Positions 11,801 to 22,568 of a stretch of DNA of 64,000 nt are shown in pieces. Under the pieces are notes generated by a model. That model was not told the origin of the DNA, made no database searches, and saw nothing but the letters and a program-made list of their open reading frames with translations. Positions within the stretch are counted from its first letter, which is position 1. Every line of letters begins with the position of its first letter. A program made the translations under genes and the position numbers. Source of the stretch: Melampsora larici-populina 98AG31 (lineage: Eukaryota; Basidiomycota; Pucciniomycetes; Pucciniales; Melampsoraceae); assembly GCF_000204055.1 (NCBI RefSeq), contig NW_006768833.1:365039-429038 (forward strand), written 5' to 3'.

Positions 11801-12933
11801 TCTGGCTTCAAGTTCGTCATGACATCAGAGTAAGGTGTCATCATCTGTGACGTTCCTGAATCAATCAACCAGCCTTTAGATTTTCCCGCAGACGCTTTGA
11901 CAATAGCCGCCCCAGAAATTTCCGAATTTATATCAATTGAACCTTCTGAATCCGACGATGAATGTAGCGCAGCAGCAGCCTTTGCTTTAGCTGCTTTTGA
12001 ACGACGAATCTGATTTTTAGATGGTTTGGACTTTGATATTTCAGCTGCCGACCTTTCCGCCTTCAATGCTTCATACTTGTTCAACTTCGACTTTAAAATC
12101 CTGCAGTCATCAATATTATGATTTCCTTTACCACAATGCGAACAGACGATTTCCTTTGACTTTTTGTTTTTAGCCGAAGAAATGACTTCTACATCGTCAG
12201 AGGAGATTGACCGGCGAGTAGCTTCTTCTCGTAAGACTTTTAGTACAGTTGTCGAAGTAAGATTATCACGTTGAAGTAACGGAGCCAACACTGGCTGCCA
12301 ATCAGAAGTTAGTGACAAACTAATAGCAGTAGCGAAGACTGTGTCTGCAGTGAGTGGTCATTCAGCGGTAACCAATGCTTTGAAGCGTTGATAATCGGAG
12401 GACATCGCATCCAAGTGAGCAGTGATCGATGTATCACCCATCTTTGCCGTTACTAGTTTCTTCAACCAGTACATGATTGAACCAGACGAAGCATCTTGAT
12501 GAGCATCTCGAAGAGCTATCCACTGGCTTCGTGGATCATCTTCATACGGTGAGAGATATTCGTAATTAGATGAATCAACATAGCGAAGAATTAATGCTGA
12601 TACTTTGCATCTATCATGCTCTTCAGTCGCCGGTAAAGGATTCGGGAGATGTTCTTTAAGTACATATCCGTACGGTGAGCCTCGAATTATCGTACCCATC
12701 GCAAACTGCCATTGATGGTAGTTCGAAGATGGTCCTGGAGCTTCGAGTGATTTAACACCCGTAGCATCAAGCTTTTCGTGTGAATACGACACAACTGGCT
12801 TTAAATCTCGAGATGAGATCTCACGAGTAGATGACTCGCTTCGAGGATTCTTAAGACGTGATGAAGAACCCGGAGTAAGACCAGAAGACGAAGGCGGTAG
12901 TTTTTCACCGGTAGTTGATGTGGGATTAGCCAT
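8821..12933 (-). pseudogene. copia-1 gag-pol, one in-frame TGA in gag
   Basis: The frame from ATG 12933 (MANPTSTTGEK) to 8821 has 1371 codons. A single TGA at 12358-12360 interrupts it, after LVTAE and before PLTADTVFATAISLSL. Domains: Gag; a CCHC knuckle CSHCGKGNHNIDDC near residue 260; protease with LIDSGTS near 357; integrase zinc motif H-H-C-C and catalytic D in IHSDVSSYS near 550, then RSDNGTEY and an E in NGVAERCNR; reverse transcriptase with THVDDIAV near 1055; RNase H with YSDADWAED near 1224 and STESEYMA. The stop is probably a mutation, since pol is fused in frame with gag in the other copies here. Stop readthrough is possible in principle. An upstream ATG at 12993 would add a hydrophobic stretch and seems less likely. 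Confidence 0.85.
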
Positions 12934-13168
12934 GACTAGATTCTGAAGTATCAAGAGTGGTGCGATATACAGAAGAATTAAGATGATTTCCAAATACTTT
13001 TATGTATGAAGTATAAGGTTTCGGAGGTTGATCGATCAATCGATATAGTTCTTTATCGTCTGTATGCAGACGGACCTTTCCTAAGGTTTCCTCAACGTAT
13101 TCGAAGTTTTGATTTTACTTCTTCGAAGACGGTTTTTGAGAGATTTCTTCTTATAAAATCACCGAGAT

Positions 13169-13180
13169 GGGCTCATAACC
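13169..13180 (-). other. copia-1 primer-binding site, half-tRNA-iMet type
   Basis: Directly inside the 5' LTR the minus strand reads GGTTATGAGCCC. This is the complement of the anticodon arm of eukaryotic initiator tRNA-Met (GGGCUCAUAACC), not of its 3' end. Drosophila copia is known to use a 5' half of initiator tRNA-Met in this way. Confidence 0.75.
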
Positions 13181-14071
13181 TGATAAGCATGAATCTCACT
13201 GAAAGGAAATGTTAGACTTGAATGGCAAGGTATAACATTACATTGAATCATTCTTACCTGAAAGGAAATGTTAGACTTGAATGGAAAGGTAAAGAAGAGA
13301 GAAACCAATCCAAAACAACAAATCAACTAACAGTATATATATGACTAATGACAATACAGTTATAAAGATAATGTTACATAGAATAATATTAGCATAAACT
13401 ATGATTCAACAACACAACACTATCACATACACTGTAAACATCATTCAACTTCCCCAATTTGGCAGAGGAAAATGATTAATAGTACAGTTTTTCATAAAAT
13501 AATCTAATACTGCACACCTGGGCCATTTCACCCACACTACATATGTGCAGCAAGCTAAGTCAATAGTTGTCTATCATGTACATACAGGTCTGCTCAGTTT
13601 TTTGCCCATCAGAATAAATAAATCACATGTTATACCACATGTAACTTTTTCGACTTTGAATTTTTTTTCCCAAAAATTCACTACATATAATTCTGTAGCT
13701 GCTCAGGCAATATTGTTGAAGCTATGTCTTAGTAACAGAAAGTGTGTTACATGCAGTTGAGTTGATGAGATCACACCAAAACACTGAGTCAGTGTATGTA
13801 GTCAATCTTTTGGAAGCTTTTTTCAATCTGAAAGAAGTTACAGCATGTATTACATATGAATAACTTGTCCTGATGAGCAGATAACTGAGCAGAACTGTAT
13901 GTACATGATAACCACATATTCACTGAGCCTGCTACACATATGTAGTGTGGGTGTTATGGCTCAGGTGTGGAGTGATAGACCATTTTATGACAAATCATAC
14001 TCCCAATCATTTTTCCCTGCCCACTTGGGGAACCCGAATAATGTCTGCAGTGATAGATGTCAATCATAACA
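13181..14071 (-). repeat. copia-1 5' LTR split by a CACTA-type MITE
   Basis: The LTR halves are 13181-13429 and 14056-14071. Removing 13430-14052 and one copy of ATA restores a 265-bp LTR matching 8535-8799. Confidence 0.9.
13430..14052. mobile_element. CACTA-type MITE 1, 623 bp
   Basis: Imperfect inverted ends start with CACTGTAAACATCATTC (left) and CACTGCAGACATTATTC (right, reverse complement). They are flanked by a 3-bp duplication ATA at 13427-13429 and 14053-14055. The other LTR of copia-1 (tatcacatagatgtc at about 8775) gives the empty site. It shares internal blocks (cactacatatgtgca; acatacaggtc and gctcagt) with the MITE at 43171-43553, so the two are one family. The CACTG ends and 3-bp duplication are those of CACTA/CMC elements. 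It has no coding capacity. Confidence 0.88.
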
Positions 14072-14076
14072 CATAC

Positions 14077-15222
14077 AATATTTGTACATTGAGATAGACA
14101 TCCAATGTTGGATAAAACCTGACCTTGGATTGAACTCTTTTCAAATTGATTGACATTGTCAACATAAAGATCCACCACAATGAGTGGAATGACATAGGCA
14201 AAGAGGCTAAGTCACTGAGCGACTTTCAAAGTGCCTTGTTTAGCTTCTCCCAGATTGGGTGGCAGCTTTGGAATTCCAGTAGGTAATATCATGTCTTTCA
14301 TAAGCTTTTGGAATTCTTCAATGTTGCTTTTTGAAAAAAGGCCACCATCAAATCCCCCTTCCAGCTCAAAATCCTCCTCAGACTGCTCAGATCCGTCTTC
14401 CAATTCAATATCCTCATCAAACACATTGCTGCCTCCTGCCTCATACTCCAGACGTTTTTGTGGTTGTTGATCTGAATCTGATCCGTCTTTATCCCTCGGC
14501 CTTTTCTTCTTCATATTACCCTTCTGTTCTTGACTATATAACACAAAACCCCAGCAATATCAAAAGTGATCTTGAAGGATACCTTCAAACCAATTATGCA
14601 TCATGCCAATTGGAAGATCTTTGACCGGATCACAATAGGTAAGGCGGTTAAGTTCAGACCAATGCACCCCAGTTTTCCTAAGAATGGTATCCTTATCACT
14701 CAAAGTGACAGCTGCTTTGGATCAGGTTGCGGCGTGCAGGACCTTGGCCTTGGTTTGAAGTCTGCCAATATGAATCCTGAAACCATCATTTGATTTTGCC
14801 CAGCACCATGTGCAGTAGAGAGTTGTGGAATGAGACGCAAAACCCGCAACTTTATGCATACCAACCATATCACCCAGTATTGTGAGTAACTGAACTTATA
14901 CTAAACGGCCTTGTGGATATTGAGATGTGGCAATGATAATCCCTTCTTTAAGAAGAAGCAAGTCGTCTATGTGGTCTTTGAGTACATGGCTGATGGTTGT
15001 CATGTCCAGCGTGTTTGGTCCTGGAGTGATTCCGGCAACACAGGTGTTCTGAATGAGGTTTCAGAGTGGGGGTGGAAGATTCATGCAGTTGAAGGCCAAG
15101 ACACCCATTGATTGTTGTGCACCACATCTCTTGTTTCCTTGAGGATTAAACCAATCAATGAATAGAGAAAAGACAAGGTTTAAAGGTTTTGGGCCGGTCC
15201 AAGGGTCATTTGTCCAGGTGAT
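14077..15222 (-). pseudogene. CMC copy 1 transposase, central exons
   Basis: This is the minus-strand remnant of a Tnp2-like transposase. The best-preserved exon, 14212-14544, encodes a basic/acidic linker (KKKRPRDKDGSDSDQQPQ, then an acidic run) leading into EFQKLMKDMILPTGIPKLP. The next frame carries DLYVDNVNQFEKSS...IGCLSQCTNIV at about 14165-14080. Upstream, 14880-15200 aligns with the copy-2 segment encoding INWFSPQGNKRCGAQQ. Copy 1 has the empty site for the MITE found in copy 2 (cacccagtattgtgag at about 14872). It is broken at both ends. Confidence 0.65.
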
Positions 15223-15292
15223 AATTTATTGTCTCTAGGTAATTGGGAGGTTCTCTAAGCTGAGCAACACTTCAACTCTTCCATCTCCCCAG

Positions 15293-15906
15293 GCTCAAGA
15301 AAGATACCTGAAGGGCAGCCAGACTGCCTCCGTGGGCTCAGTGTTGTGTTCTCTGGCGAGTTAGATTCAATGAGTCAAGATGAAGCCAAATTGTTGTGCA
15401 AATGCTATGGAGGGTCAGGCTTTTTCATCACTCTATACAATTTGTGATGTTGAATGAATTGCAAATATTATGTTACTAGGCGAGTTCACACAATTCCACA
15501 ACTTTTGACTACCTACGTAGTTCTTGGTTCAGACGTTCAGCAAAGGAAGTTGGAGATAATTGCTGCGAACAAGCGAGCAACACTCACGGAAGATGCTTTT
15601 ATCACATTGATCTAGACACAATTGTATGTCAGCTCTGGTCGTGCTTCTGTCCATTAAAGAGCTAACTCTGGGATCCTGGTTGATGTCCTTTGAATATAAA
15701 GACCTGGCAAGACACATCCGAGCTTTCTCAACAAGCAGCAAAATAATGCCACAAGAGTGAGTAGGGTGCTAACGGTATCACATCATAAGGCCCAGTCAGC
15801 TGTACCAAGGAACAATTGGCCATGCTTCTAATCCTGGCCTTTTTGTTCAGAAAGGAAGCCCAGGCTAAGCAAGATGTTGTCGGTCTATCACACCCTGGGA
15901 ATACTG
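15293..15906 (+). pseudogene. RFC1 fragment 1 (BRCT region)
   Basis: After an intron-like end (ctccccag) the plus strand reads GSRKIPEGQPDCLRGLSVVF, then SGELDSMSQDEAKLLCKCYGG. This is the start of the BRCT domain of replication factor C large subunit. It is followed by an intron-like gap and TTYVVLGSDVQQRKLEIIAANKRATLTED with frame disruptions. Near 15850-15880 comes caggctaagcaagatgttgt, the counterpart of QAKQDLARQLW before the AAA+ domain. Homology stops where hAT-B is inserted (15914). It is parallel to, but diverged from, the fuller pseudogene at 32835-36030. Confidence 0.75.
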
Positions 15907-17500
15907 TCCCAGGCAACACTGGCACACTGCGCTTCGCAAAGCTTTTTTTGGAGTTTGCCGCTGCGCAGCAAGGTCATTCCCAAACTCAAATTGATAACTT
16001 CAGCGCAAATTACCCAAGGCCCAAAAATCTCGGCAGCAAAGCGTCAGTGGCGTTTCTCTGCCCCTTGCAGGTGGAAAACAAAGCGCTAAAAGCGGAAAAA
16101 ACACTACAAGATGATTTCTAATCAATAAAGCTTTTAGATACAAAATCTTGCATTCACACAGATCAGATTGATCAAAAGGGATAAAAGGCATATGGCATAA
16201 CAATCGGCATACCTGAAAAAGAAAACAAGGGCATAGGAGGACGGTCAAGACTGATATCAAAAACATAAGAAAAAGTTGGACTCAGAGGCAAGAATTTGAG
16301 TTCACGATGTCAATCATTTGATGTTGCCTTCTTTTCTTGAAATGTAATCAAGAACCTTTCCTACCTTGCTGAACACCAAAGGTAGAGGGACTCCTTGACG
16401 AGACAACATTCGGGCACCAACTGATGTCTCAATAGATTGGGGGCGCATAGAGGCCCGGTTGGCTTAACAAACCTGCCCAGCCACCGTGAAAAGGCGCTCT
16501 CCAGGGGCAGATGTGGCGATTGTACTAAGATAATCCCTAGCTAATGTAGCCAACACAGGGTACTTCCCCTCGTACTCCTGTGGGTAGTCAACAATTTCAA
16601 AGTCAGATATGTAAACCATGGGAAAAAACAAAAAAGAGAACTTACCGCCCACCAATCAAGAGCCAATCTTGGATCCAATAATTTGTTGACATCTTCTGAG
16701 CTCACAGGGTCTAACCCTTGAATGTACTGATCCAATTTTCATAGATTTTTTGTAGTGTTTGCATGTTTGTAGAGCTCAAATACCTTGGGTAACTTTGCTT
16801 TGACCAAAGATGAGCCTGAGGAGACTACAGTGATATCATCACTGTTGGAAGAATTTGATTTGAGCTCATCCTGACGCTCCCGGAATTGAGTGTGGAGTAA
16901 ATCTTCAGCGTGATTTGTCATCACATTGTCTTCTCCAAATGTGAGGGAAAAGAATCCAAGGCAAAAACTGGGATGGAAGATGGTTGCTAGAACTAGGGAA
17001 TCACAGGCCAACGCTTCATCCATGTAGATGGTAGTACAACATGACATTTCATGGATCATTGGGTAGATTGGGTCATTGTCTGCAAGTGAATCAAGCCAAT
17101 TGGTAATGGATTTCATTAATTCAGTGTACTCATATAGGAACATTGATCCAGTAGGGGCATCACCCTCCATTCTCTTACACAAGTCTCGCAGGGGCTGTTT
17201 TGTCAGTCAAGAATTATTAGGTTGAAATTATACTTAAGATAAAATGAAATTGAAATTGGCTCACTATCAATTCCTGGATGACCTCTTGGAGAGCCTCCCA
17301 ATTGCCAACTGAGAAGACCAGTTCTTGAAAGTAGCCATGTTTGGCTGCATCCTTTCGTGGTCGTTGTTTCTTTGCATGGACCTTTGCAAGATCTTCCTTC
17401 ATCGTCTCATCAATGATCTTGAGAACAATATACCATTGTCAGTTTCATTTTCATTGTACAAATATAACCATCATGCCAGTAACACTTACATCTCTTGAAC

Positions 17501-18045
17501 CAAGGCCGCCACAGATACGATACTAGTATTGGTATCGTGTGGCACCGTATCCGGTCACTTGGGTATTGTACCCTGAGTATCGTAGCCGGGCTACGGCTAC
17601 GATACCCAAGATGATTTCTGGCAGTATCGCCGATCAGAGTACGGTATTTAGTATCGTACTCGGCCTCCGATACGATACCGGATACCCCGTTGTTGCAGTA
17701 TCCGGACTGATTGGTAAGTCATCTATCCCCTTTCCAATCCAAATCTCCCTGCTTTGGATCATTCAAAGCCGATTTGGGCTTTTAATTCACCGGATTTTGG
17801 CTTCAATACAATGCCGTACTGTATTGTCAGCAAATTTGACGATACGGTATCGTACCGTATCGCTCTGTTTTGTGCGATACGGTACCCCACATACCTTGGA
17901 ATGGTATCGTTAGAGACGATACGGTTCTGGGTATTGTATCCGGAGCCGTATACGATACCCAAAAGTCAAATATGTGGTATCGTGCAGCCGGCTACGGTAC
18001 TGGTATCGCCGATACGATACCGGTACCGTATCTGTGGCGGCCTTG
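17501..18045. mobile_element. MITE (hAT-type ends) inside the hAT-B transposase
   Basis: Near-perfect inverted ends CAAGGCCGCCACAGATAC occur on both sides, with 7-bp direct repeats CTTGAAC at 17494-17500 and 18046-18052 (8 bp if the following C is counted). The interior is dense in GTATCG, CGATAC and GATACGGTA units in both orientations. Open frames across it are artefacts of these repeats. The ends and duplication resemble those of the hAT elements here, but the internal motif differs, so its driver is another family. Confidence 0.88.
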
Positions 18046-18788
18046 CTTGAACCATACATACGCTCCCATCGGTCAAGGTCAATGTTCCATCTAATGCCAT
18101 ACTCAGCTATAAGAGCTGGGACAGGCGCGTGCCTTTCTTCTTTTTGCTTCTTGTTCACAGCTGTGCGGCGTTGGTTAAAGTCTTCTTGCCACGCGGCGGA
18201 TTGAGGAAGTTTCTTGTTGCCAATGTTGAGCTGAAAAAGGCACACAGGGTCAGTTGTGCAATGGTTAATTATATTAAAATCATAAACACATACATTCCTG
18301 ACTAATCGTGCCATGCAAGTACAAAGCAAGCCTTTCTTAAGACGAGTGGCTGATTCTTGAGGAGGATCACAATCCTCTATATTGTCATCTTAGTCACCAC
18401 GTCCACCTATCTCATTTGACTCTTCTTCTTTGTCATCTGAATCTTGAAGGTTGCCAATATCTTGGTAATCATTTTCATCGTCAGACTCTTCATTCACCGG
18501 TTCATTCTTGTTGAAGTCAATAACTATTGCCTCATCTTCCTCAGGAACGCTTTCCATTGCATCGATGTTTGGAAAAGTTGCTAAGTTCGCATGTCAATGG
18601 TGTTTAGGTGTGATTCCAAGGGCGTCCAAACCAGCATGAACAATAAGGCCAGTCTTGTGGCAGATACAAAATATGTGCATAGTTGTGGGGTTCCAGTGGG
18701 AGCTGGGATCGTGTTTGAGGAATTGATTTTGAAGCTCGGTCGCAAATGTGAGGTTGTTAGATCCTGAATCAGATGTCATTGCTATCAT

Positions 18789-18872
18789 GTATTATTTTAG
18801 ATTTGATAGTCAGGATACAACCTCAAAACATAAAAGAAATTAAAACGTAACAGCAAGAAAATTATAACTTAT
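18789..18872 (-). other. Putative AT-AC intron in hAT-B transposase
   Basis: The upstream exon ends ...LCKK at AAG, then ATAAGT (18872-18867). The downstream exon begins ATG ATA GCA ATG after ...AATAATAC (TAC at 18791-18789). The intron is 84 nt, with the same borders, phase and position as in hAT-A and hAT-C. Confidence 0.6.
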
Positions 18873-21358
18873 CTTTTTACAAAGGTTGTGCTTCTTTAGC
18901 ACTTGGGCTAGAGGTGCAGCGAGCCATTGACCTCAATGGTGCCATGTGATGAGTTTCAAACAAATGTGGTGTATAACAAATTTCCAGTCCTTGTCCACAA
19001 AGGCCACTAATGCTCCAATGAATGCGTGTAGGTTGCGAGAGACAGTCCACACATCTTGTATTAATGTGAACATACCCGTGAGCGACTAGAAAATTAGGAA
19101 TGTTGGTAATAGAAAATGAATAAATGGATAATATAACAAGTAAATCAACCAGAGTTGATAGGGAATAAGAGGTTGATGGTGGCATGATCTTACCTTAAGT
19201 TCTGTGACTAAATTTTCACAAAGGCCAACATAGAGACGCTTGGCTTCCTCAGCCAACCATTTCCTCTTGTAAAGTTTAATTCCAGGTTGAAGGTAGGTAA
19301 GAACTGCTCATAGCATGGGATGCTTGATGATAGTCCATGGCAGACTGTGATTGACTTGCCATAGAGCTATCATCTGGTTGACAACCAGGTTGTCGAATTC
19401 AGGAACTGGTAGGAGGAAATTCTTGAGCAAGTTGGCATGGGCATTGCGGATCTGGCTGGCGTGTTGATTGGCTTGAGTTGGAGGCAGGTTGGCACCAGCA
19501 TTGATTGCTTGTCTTTGACAAGGGCATCCTGATTTGTTTTTACCGGCCTGGCTGGATCCATCACGATGGACACGTAGGTTTGACTTCAAAGTTCCGCTGA
19601 TATGGACCTCCTTTTGACACCACTTGCACTTAAGGGTCAAAGGAGGGCCATTCAGATCCTGAAACAATAAGATGTTACCTTATTTTCAAAGTAATACGAT
19701 AAAAATCACTTACATCTTGTGGACGAGGGAAGGGAGTATCAAAGACAAGGACAGGTGGATCATATTCAATTTGGTCTTTGAACCACAGGATCGCTTGCGT
19801 ACACGGTTGTTTTCTTCATCAGAGTCTTGATCGAGATCTGTATTTGCACCAGCAGCAGCCGCCAAAGCCTACATAGATGAGATAATAATGAAAGAAATTA
19901 GTTATATGAAAATAAACTATTTCAACTTGAGAAAACCAGATATTACTTACCAACTCGGCCTGAGATTCCTTGTGTCGAGCAATTTGAGCAGTGGATTTTG
20001 ATGTTGAGGTCTGAGTCTTGGACTTGCCTTGACTCAAAGCTGTAACAGATTTTTGTCCACGCCCGGAAGCAACCTTTTGAATGTTGGCACTGATGACCAC
20101 AGGCAAGTCTGAAGCATGGTCTGAATCGATCATGGTTCCAGAATTTGATGGGGATCAGTCATACCTGTGTTTTCCCTTACTGACTTCTTTGTTGGCCATA
20201 GAGTCACAAGATCTGATAGAAAACGTAAATGATGAGCTTGGTAAAGATTGCCAACTGTCAGACGGGGGACAGATCATCCCCGGAGCTTGTTTGGCAGGTG
20301 TAGTGACATGGCCAGAACTTCATGGAGCACTTTCATCAGTCTTGTATCCTGAGTTTGATTGTAAAGTACTTTGAACAGGCATGTTGTTATTGATTAAGAT
20401 GATAAGGCAATTTGGTTATTGTTGTTAACGATGAGATGAAAAAATTAAATAAGATATGAATTGAGTTTTAAATTATATTATTATTTTGTTTGAGAAGGAT
20501 AATCGAGAAGATTGGAAGGTAATTGAATTCAAAGACACAAAAAGAGATGATTAAGTGGAGTTGATTAATGATTTGAATGGATTGAGGGAGGTTTTTTGAA
20601 AATTTTATGGATTCGATGATGAAATCAAGACCAATAATACCAAAGATTAGTAAGAGGAAACTATTAATTAGATATCAATAGAGAAAAGTGATCTGGACAA
20701 ACTCCGGATCCGATTTTTGGAGGTCTTCAATGGACCATCCTGTGTCCAACAGGTGGTTTGCTGAATCTTGCTGACATCTGATGGTGACAAGTGAAAATGG
20801 GTAGAGTTGGTGGATGGACATTCCTTCCTTGCCATGGAAAACAGGTGAGGTGAGCACCAACATCTGAAAGATCTTGGCTGAGGGTTGATAATGATCGTCA
20901 ACCAGGCTGGGACCTGAAGCAAAGCTCAGGTCCCGCTTCTAGGAACCCAGGCCCCAGAAAGCGGTACATGAGCCCCGTTACCAGGCAAGGCTGTCAGTGA
21001 CAGCGCTCCGCGAGACCCGCTTCTGTAGAATACCACATACTGGTACCATGTTATGATAATGGTGAACGACGTGTCAAGTCCATCCCAATTAGGAAACTGA
21101 AGTGTTGGCAAAGATCAAGAGAAGAAGGAATGGTTTCGCTTAATTTAGAACTGACTCAACTCATTACTTCCTGTTCTGGATTAGCACATGTTTGGGTATG
21201 CGTTAATTTTGACTCTTATGCTCTGCCTCTCTCGAGCTCCTTGTTCCCTCCTCATCGAGTGGAACTTGGAAGCTTAGAGTAAGCAAATTTTCACTCTTTC
21301 TTTTTCTCTATGTGTAATTCTTTTCAAATCTGGACAAGTACTCATATGTTACAATAGA

Positions 21359-21687
21359 CTTCTCTACCACGTTATTTTTGTCCTGGTCATTTGCAGGTAA
21401 GGCATCGAATCCTCTGCCTGTCTTTCTTAACTTCTTTGAGTCATCTTAAACTCAACTAACATCTGTCTGTCCAGGTAAATTACTTATCCTCTTATCTACT
21501 TTAGTCTCTTTCTATTTTTCTTTTTGCTTTGGTTTGGAATATAATCGAGTGGAACTTGGAAGCTTAGAACTTCTCTACCACATTATTTTTGTCCTGCTCA
21601 TTTGCAGGTAAGGCGTTGAATCCTCCGCCCGTCTATCTTAACTTCTTTGAGTCATCTTAAACTCAACTAACACCTGTCTGTCCAGGT
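21359..21687 (+). repeat. Direct duplication near the right end of hAT-B
   Basis: About 118 bases at 21359-21477 (acttctctaccacgttattt...tgtctgtccaggt) recur at 21571-21687 with a few differences. A shared flank cgagtggaacttggaagctt occurs before each copy (about 21258 and 21545). I see no coding role; it is probably an internal duplication of the element's subterminal region. Confidence 0.7.
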
Positions 21688-21867
21688 TTGCGCGTAGATT
21701 CATATCCGCGTCTATTAATTTCATACCACAGCTCAGTTGCGCTGCCGCAGCGCTGACCGCAGAAACAGCGCAACTGAGCCAGCGTTGTCCCAGGTGAGGA
21801 ATTGAATGTTTCATCGGCTTGAGGCTGTGAGAGTTTTGACATCATCCAACTCCTTGATGTCCACAGG

Positions 21868-22203
21868 CTCAAAGGAAATCCCTGAAGGGAGGTTAAATTG
21901 TCTTGATGGCCTCTCCTTTGTGTTCACTGGCAAGTTGGAATCACTTAGTGTTGACAAGGCACAACTGTTGTGCCAATGTTATGGGGGGTAAGGTTTTTCA
22001 CTCCTCTGGAGTAAATTATCTCAATGTTCACCAAATCAAGACCATGTTTCTCTTTTGTTAGTGAAGTCACCCGATTTCCAACAAATCATACCAACTTTGT
22101 AGCTGTTGGTACAGGTGCCAGTGAAAATAATTTGAAGATCCTTGCAAAGAATCAGATACCAACACCCACCAAAGATGAGTTCCTGGAACTCATCACCCCG
22201 TGA
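21868..22203 (+). pseudogene. RFC1 fragment 2 (BRCT region)
   Basis: After gatgtccacag the frame reads GSKEIPEGRLNCLDGLSFVF, then TGKLESLSVDKAQLLCQCYGG, the RFC1 BRCT start. An intron-like gap follows, then VTRFPTNHTNFVAVGTGASE and KILAKNQIPTPTKDEFLELI before a stop. It is more diverged than fragment 1 in its second half. Homology fades past about 22200. Its left flank is the right target duplication of hAT-B. Confidence 0.72.
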
Positions 22204-22568
22204 TCGTATGTCAGCCTTTGGTTGAATCAACTGGATACACATTTGACTCCGAACTTCCTCACACCCTTTGACAGGATGGGAGATCCCTTGGCTCCGAGTG
22301 AGAAATCAATTGTTTCAACAGCTTGAAAGTTGTGAGATCTCATACCTTGTTGACGTTTGAAACGTGCCAAGTCGGTCGGATCAGTCAGAGCATCATTGGA
22401 AGTAAGAATACTGATGAATCCACGAGTTTGTAAGGCAAAACAAAGTGGCTTATTCCAGTTTCAAAACATGCTACACCATGTCCGTCCACCATGAGCACGT
22501 CAATGTGCTCACATGGAGAGTTGTGTAATAAATTTGAACGGATCTTTATTCAATTTGTCTCTAGAAAA
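22204..22568. other. Intergenic, no supported gene
   Basis: No domain or convincing frame is visible. The stretch ends at the left target duplication GAAAA (22564-22568) of copia-2. Confidence 0.4.

Larger units (their letters stand above)
8535..14071 (-). mobile_element. copia-1, Ty1/copia element inserted in CMC copy 1
   Basis: The two LTRs, 8535-8799 and 13181-14071 (the latter opened by a 623-bp MITE), flank a minus-strand gag-pol. The target duplication is CATAC at 8530-8534 and 14072-14076. CMC copy 2 shows the empty site, cacatacaatatttg, near 36845. LTR ends in element orientation are TGTTATGATT...TGCTTATCA, i.e. TG...CA. A polypurine tract (GGGGGG, 8800-8805) abuts the 3' LTR and a half-tRNA-type primer site abuts the 5' LTR. 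Apart from the MITE, the two LTRs differ at very few positions, which points to a fairly recent insertion. Confidence 0.93.
3098..15222 (-). mobile_element. CMC (Tnp2/CACTA-like) element, copy 1, truncated and nested
   Basis: Three separated blocks, 3098-3256, 8193-8534 and 14077-15222, are collinear with one continuous element at 36317-37126 and 42633-43902. Blocks 1 and 2 are separated by hAT-A, blocks 2 and 3 by copia-1. On the minus strand the blocks encode pieces of a Tnp2-type transposase. Homology to copy 2 begins at about 3098 and ends abruptly near 15222, within the part encoding the central transposase (PNDPLTGPKPLNLVFSLF in copy 2). The N-terminal exons and both terminal repeats are absent here. 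Immediately right of the break lies RFC1-derived sequence. The copy cannot be autonomous. Confidence 0.8.
16464..20382 (-). pseudogene. hAT-B transposase, nonsense-ridden and split by a MITE
   Basis: In coding order: N-terminal region from about 20382, with stops; BED zinc finger CKWCQKEVHIS...NLRVHRDGSS near 19620-19560; HSLPWTIIKHPML; an AT-AC intron at 18789-18872; MIAMTSDSGSNN and CICHKTGLIVHAGLDALGI; AEYGIRWNIDLDRWERM near 18110-18070; then EDLAKVHAKKQ; LGFFSLTFGEDN; and the dimerisation tail YPVLATLARDYLSTIATSAP near 16565-16500. Stops include TGA at about 18594-18596, TAA at about 18390 and TGA near 20320. A 545-bp MITE at 17501-18045 cuts the exon just before the donor of the next intron (GGT TCA AGA GAT, then gtaagt). 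The conserved E-R-S-F is GERLF here. Confidence 0.82.
15914..21787 (-). mobile_element. hAT-B, decayed hAT element with internal MITE
   Basis: Imperfect inverted ends are CAACACTGGCACACTGCGCT (left) and CAACGCTGGCTCAGTTGCGC (right, reverse complement). They lie between perfect 7-bp duplications TCCCAGG at 15907-15913 and 21788-21794; the following base differs (C on the left, T on the right), so 8 bp does not fit. The interior encodes a hAT transposase on the minus strand with the same exon plan as hAT-A and hAT-C. Near the right end is a palindrome, GCTCAGTTGCGCTG...CAGCGCAACTGAGC (21731-21779), and a direct duplication. Confidence 0.82.

Noticed and set aside
17539..18329. Several overlapping frames of 60-140 codons on both strands
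   Set aside because: They read through the GTATCG repeat array of the nested MITE; open frames arise from the repeat periodicity. Only the hAT-B exon beyond 18052 is real coding remnant.
20930..21010. Short palindromes such as gggacctg...caggtccc
   Set aside because: Small isolated stems within hAT-B without a target duplication or second copy; not enough for a separate element.
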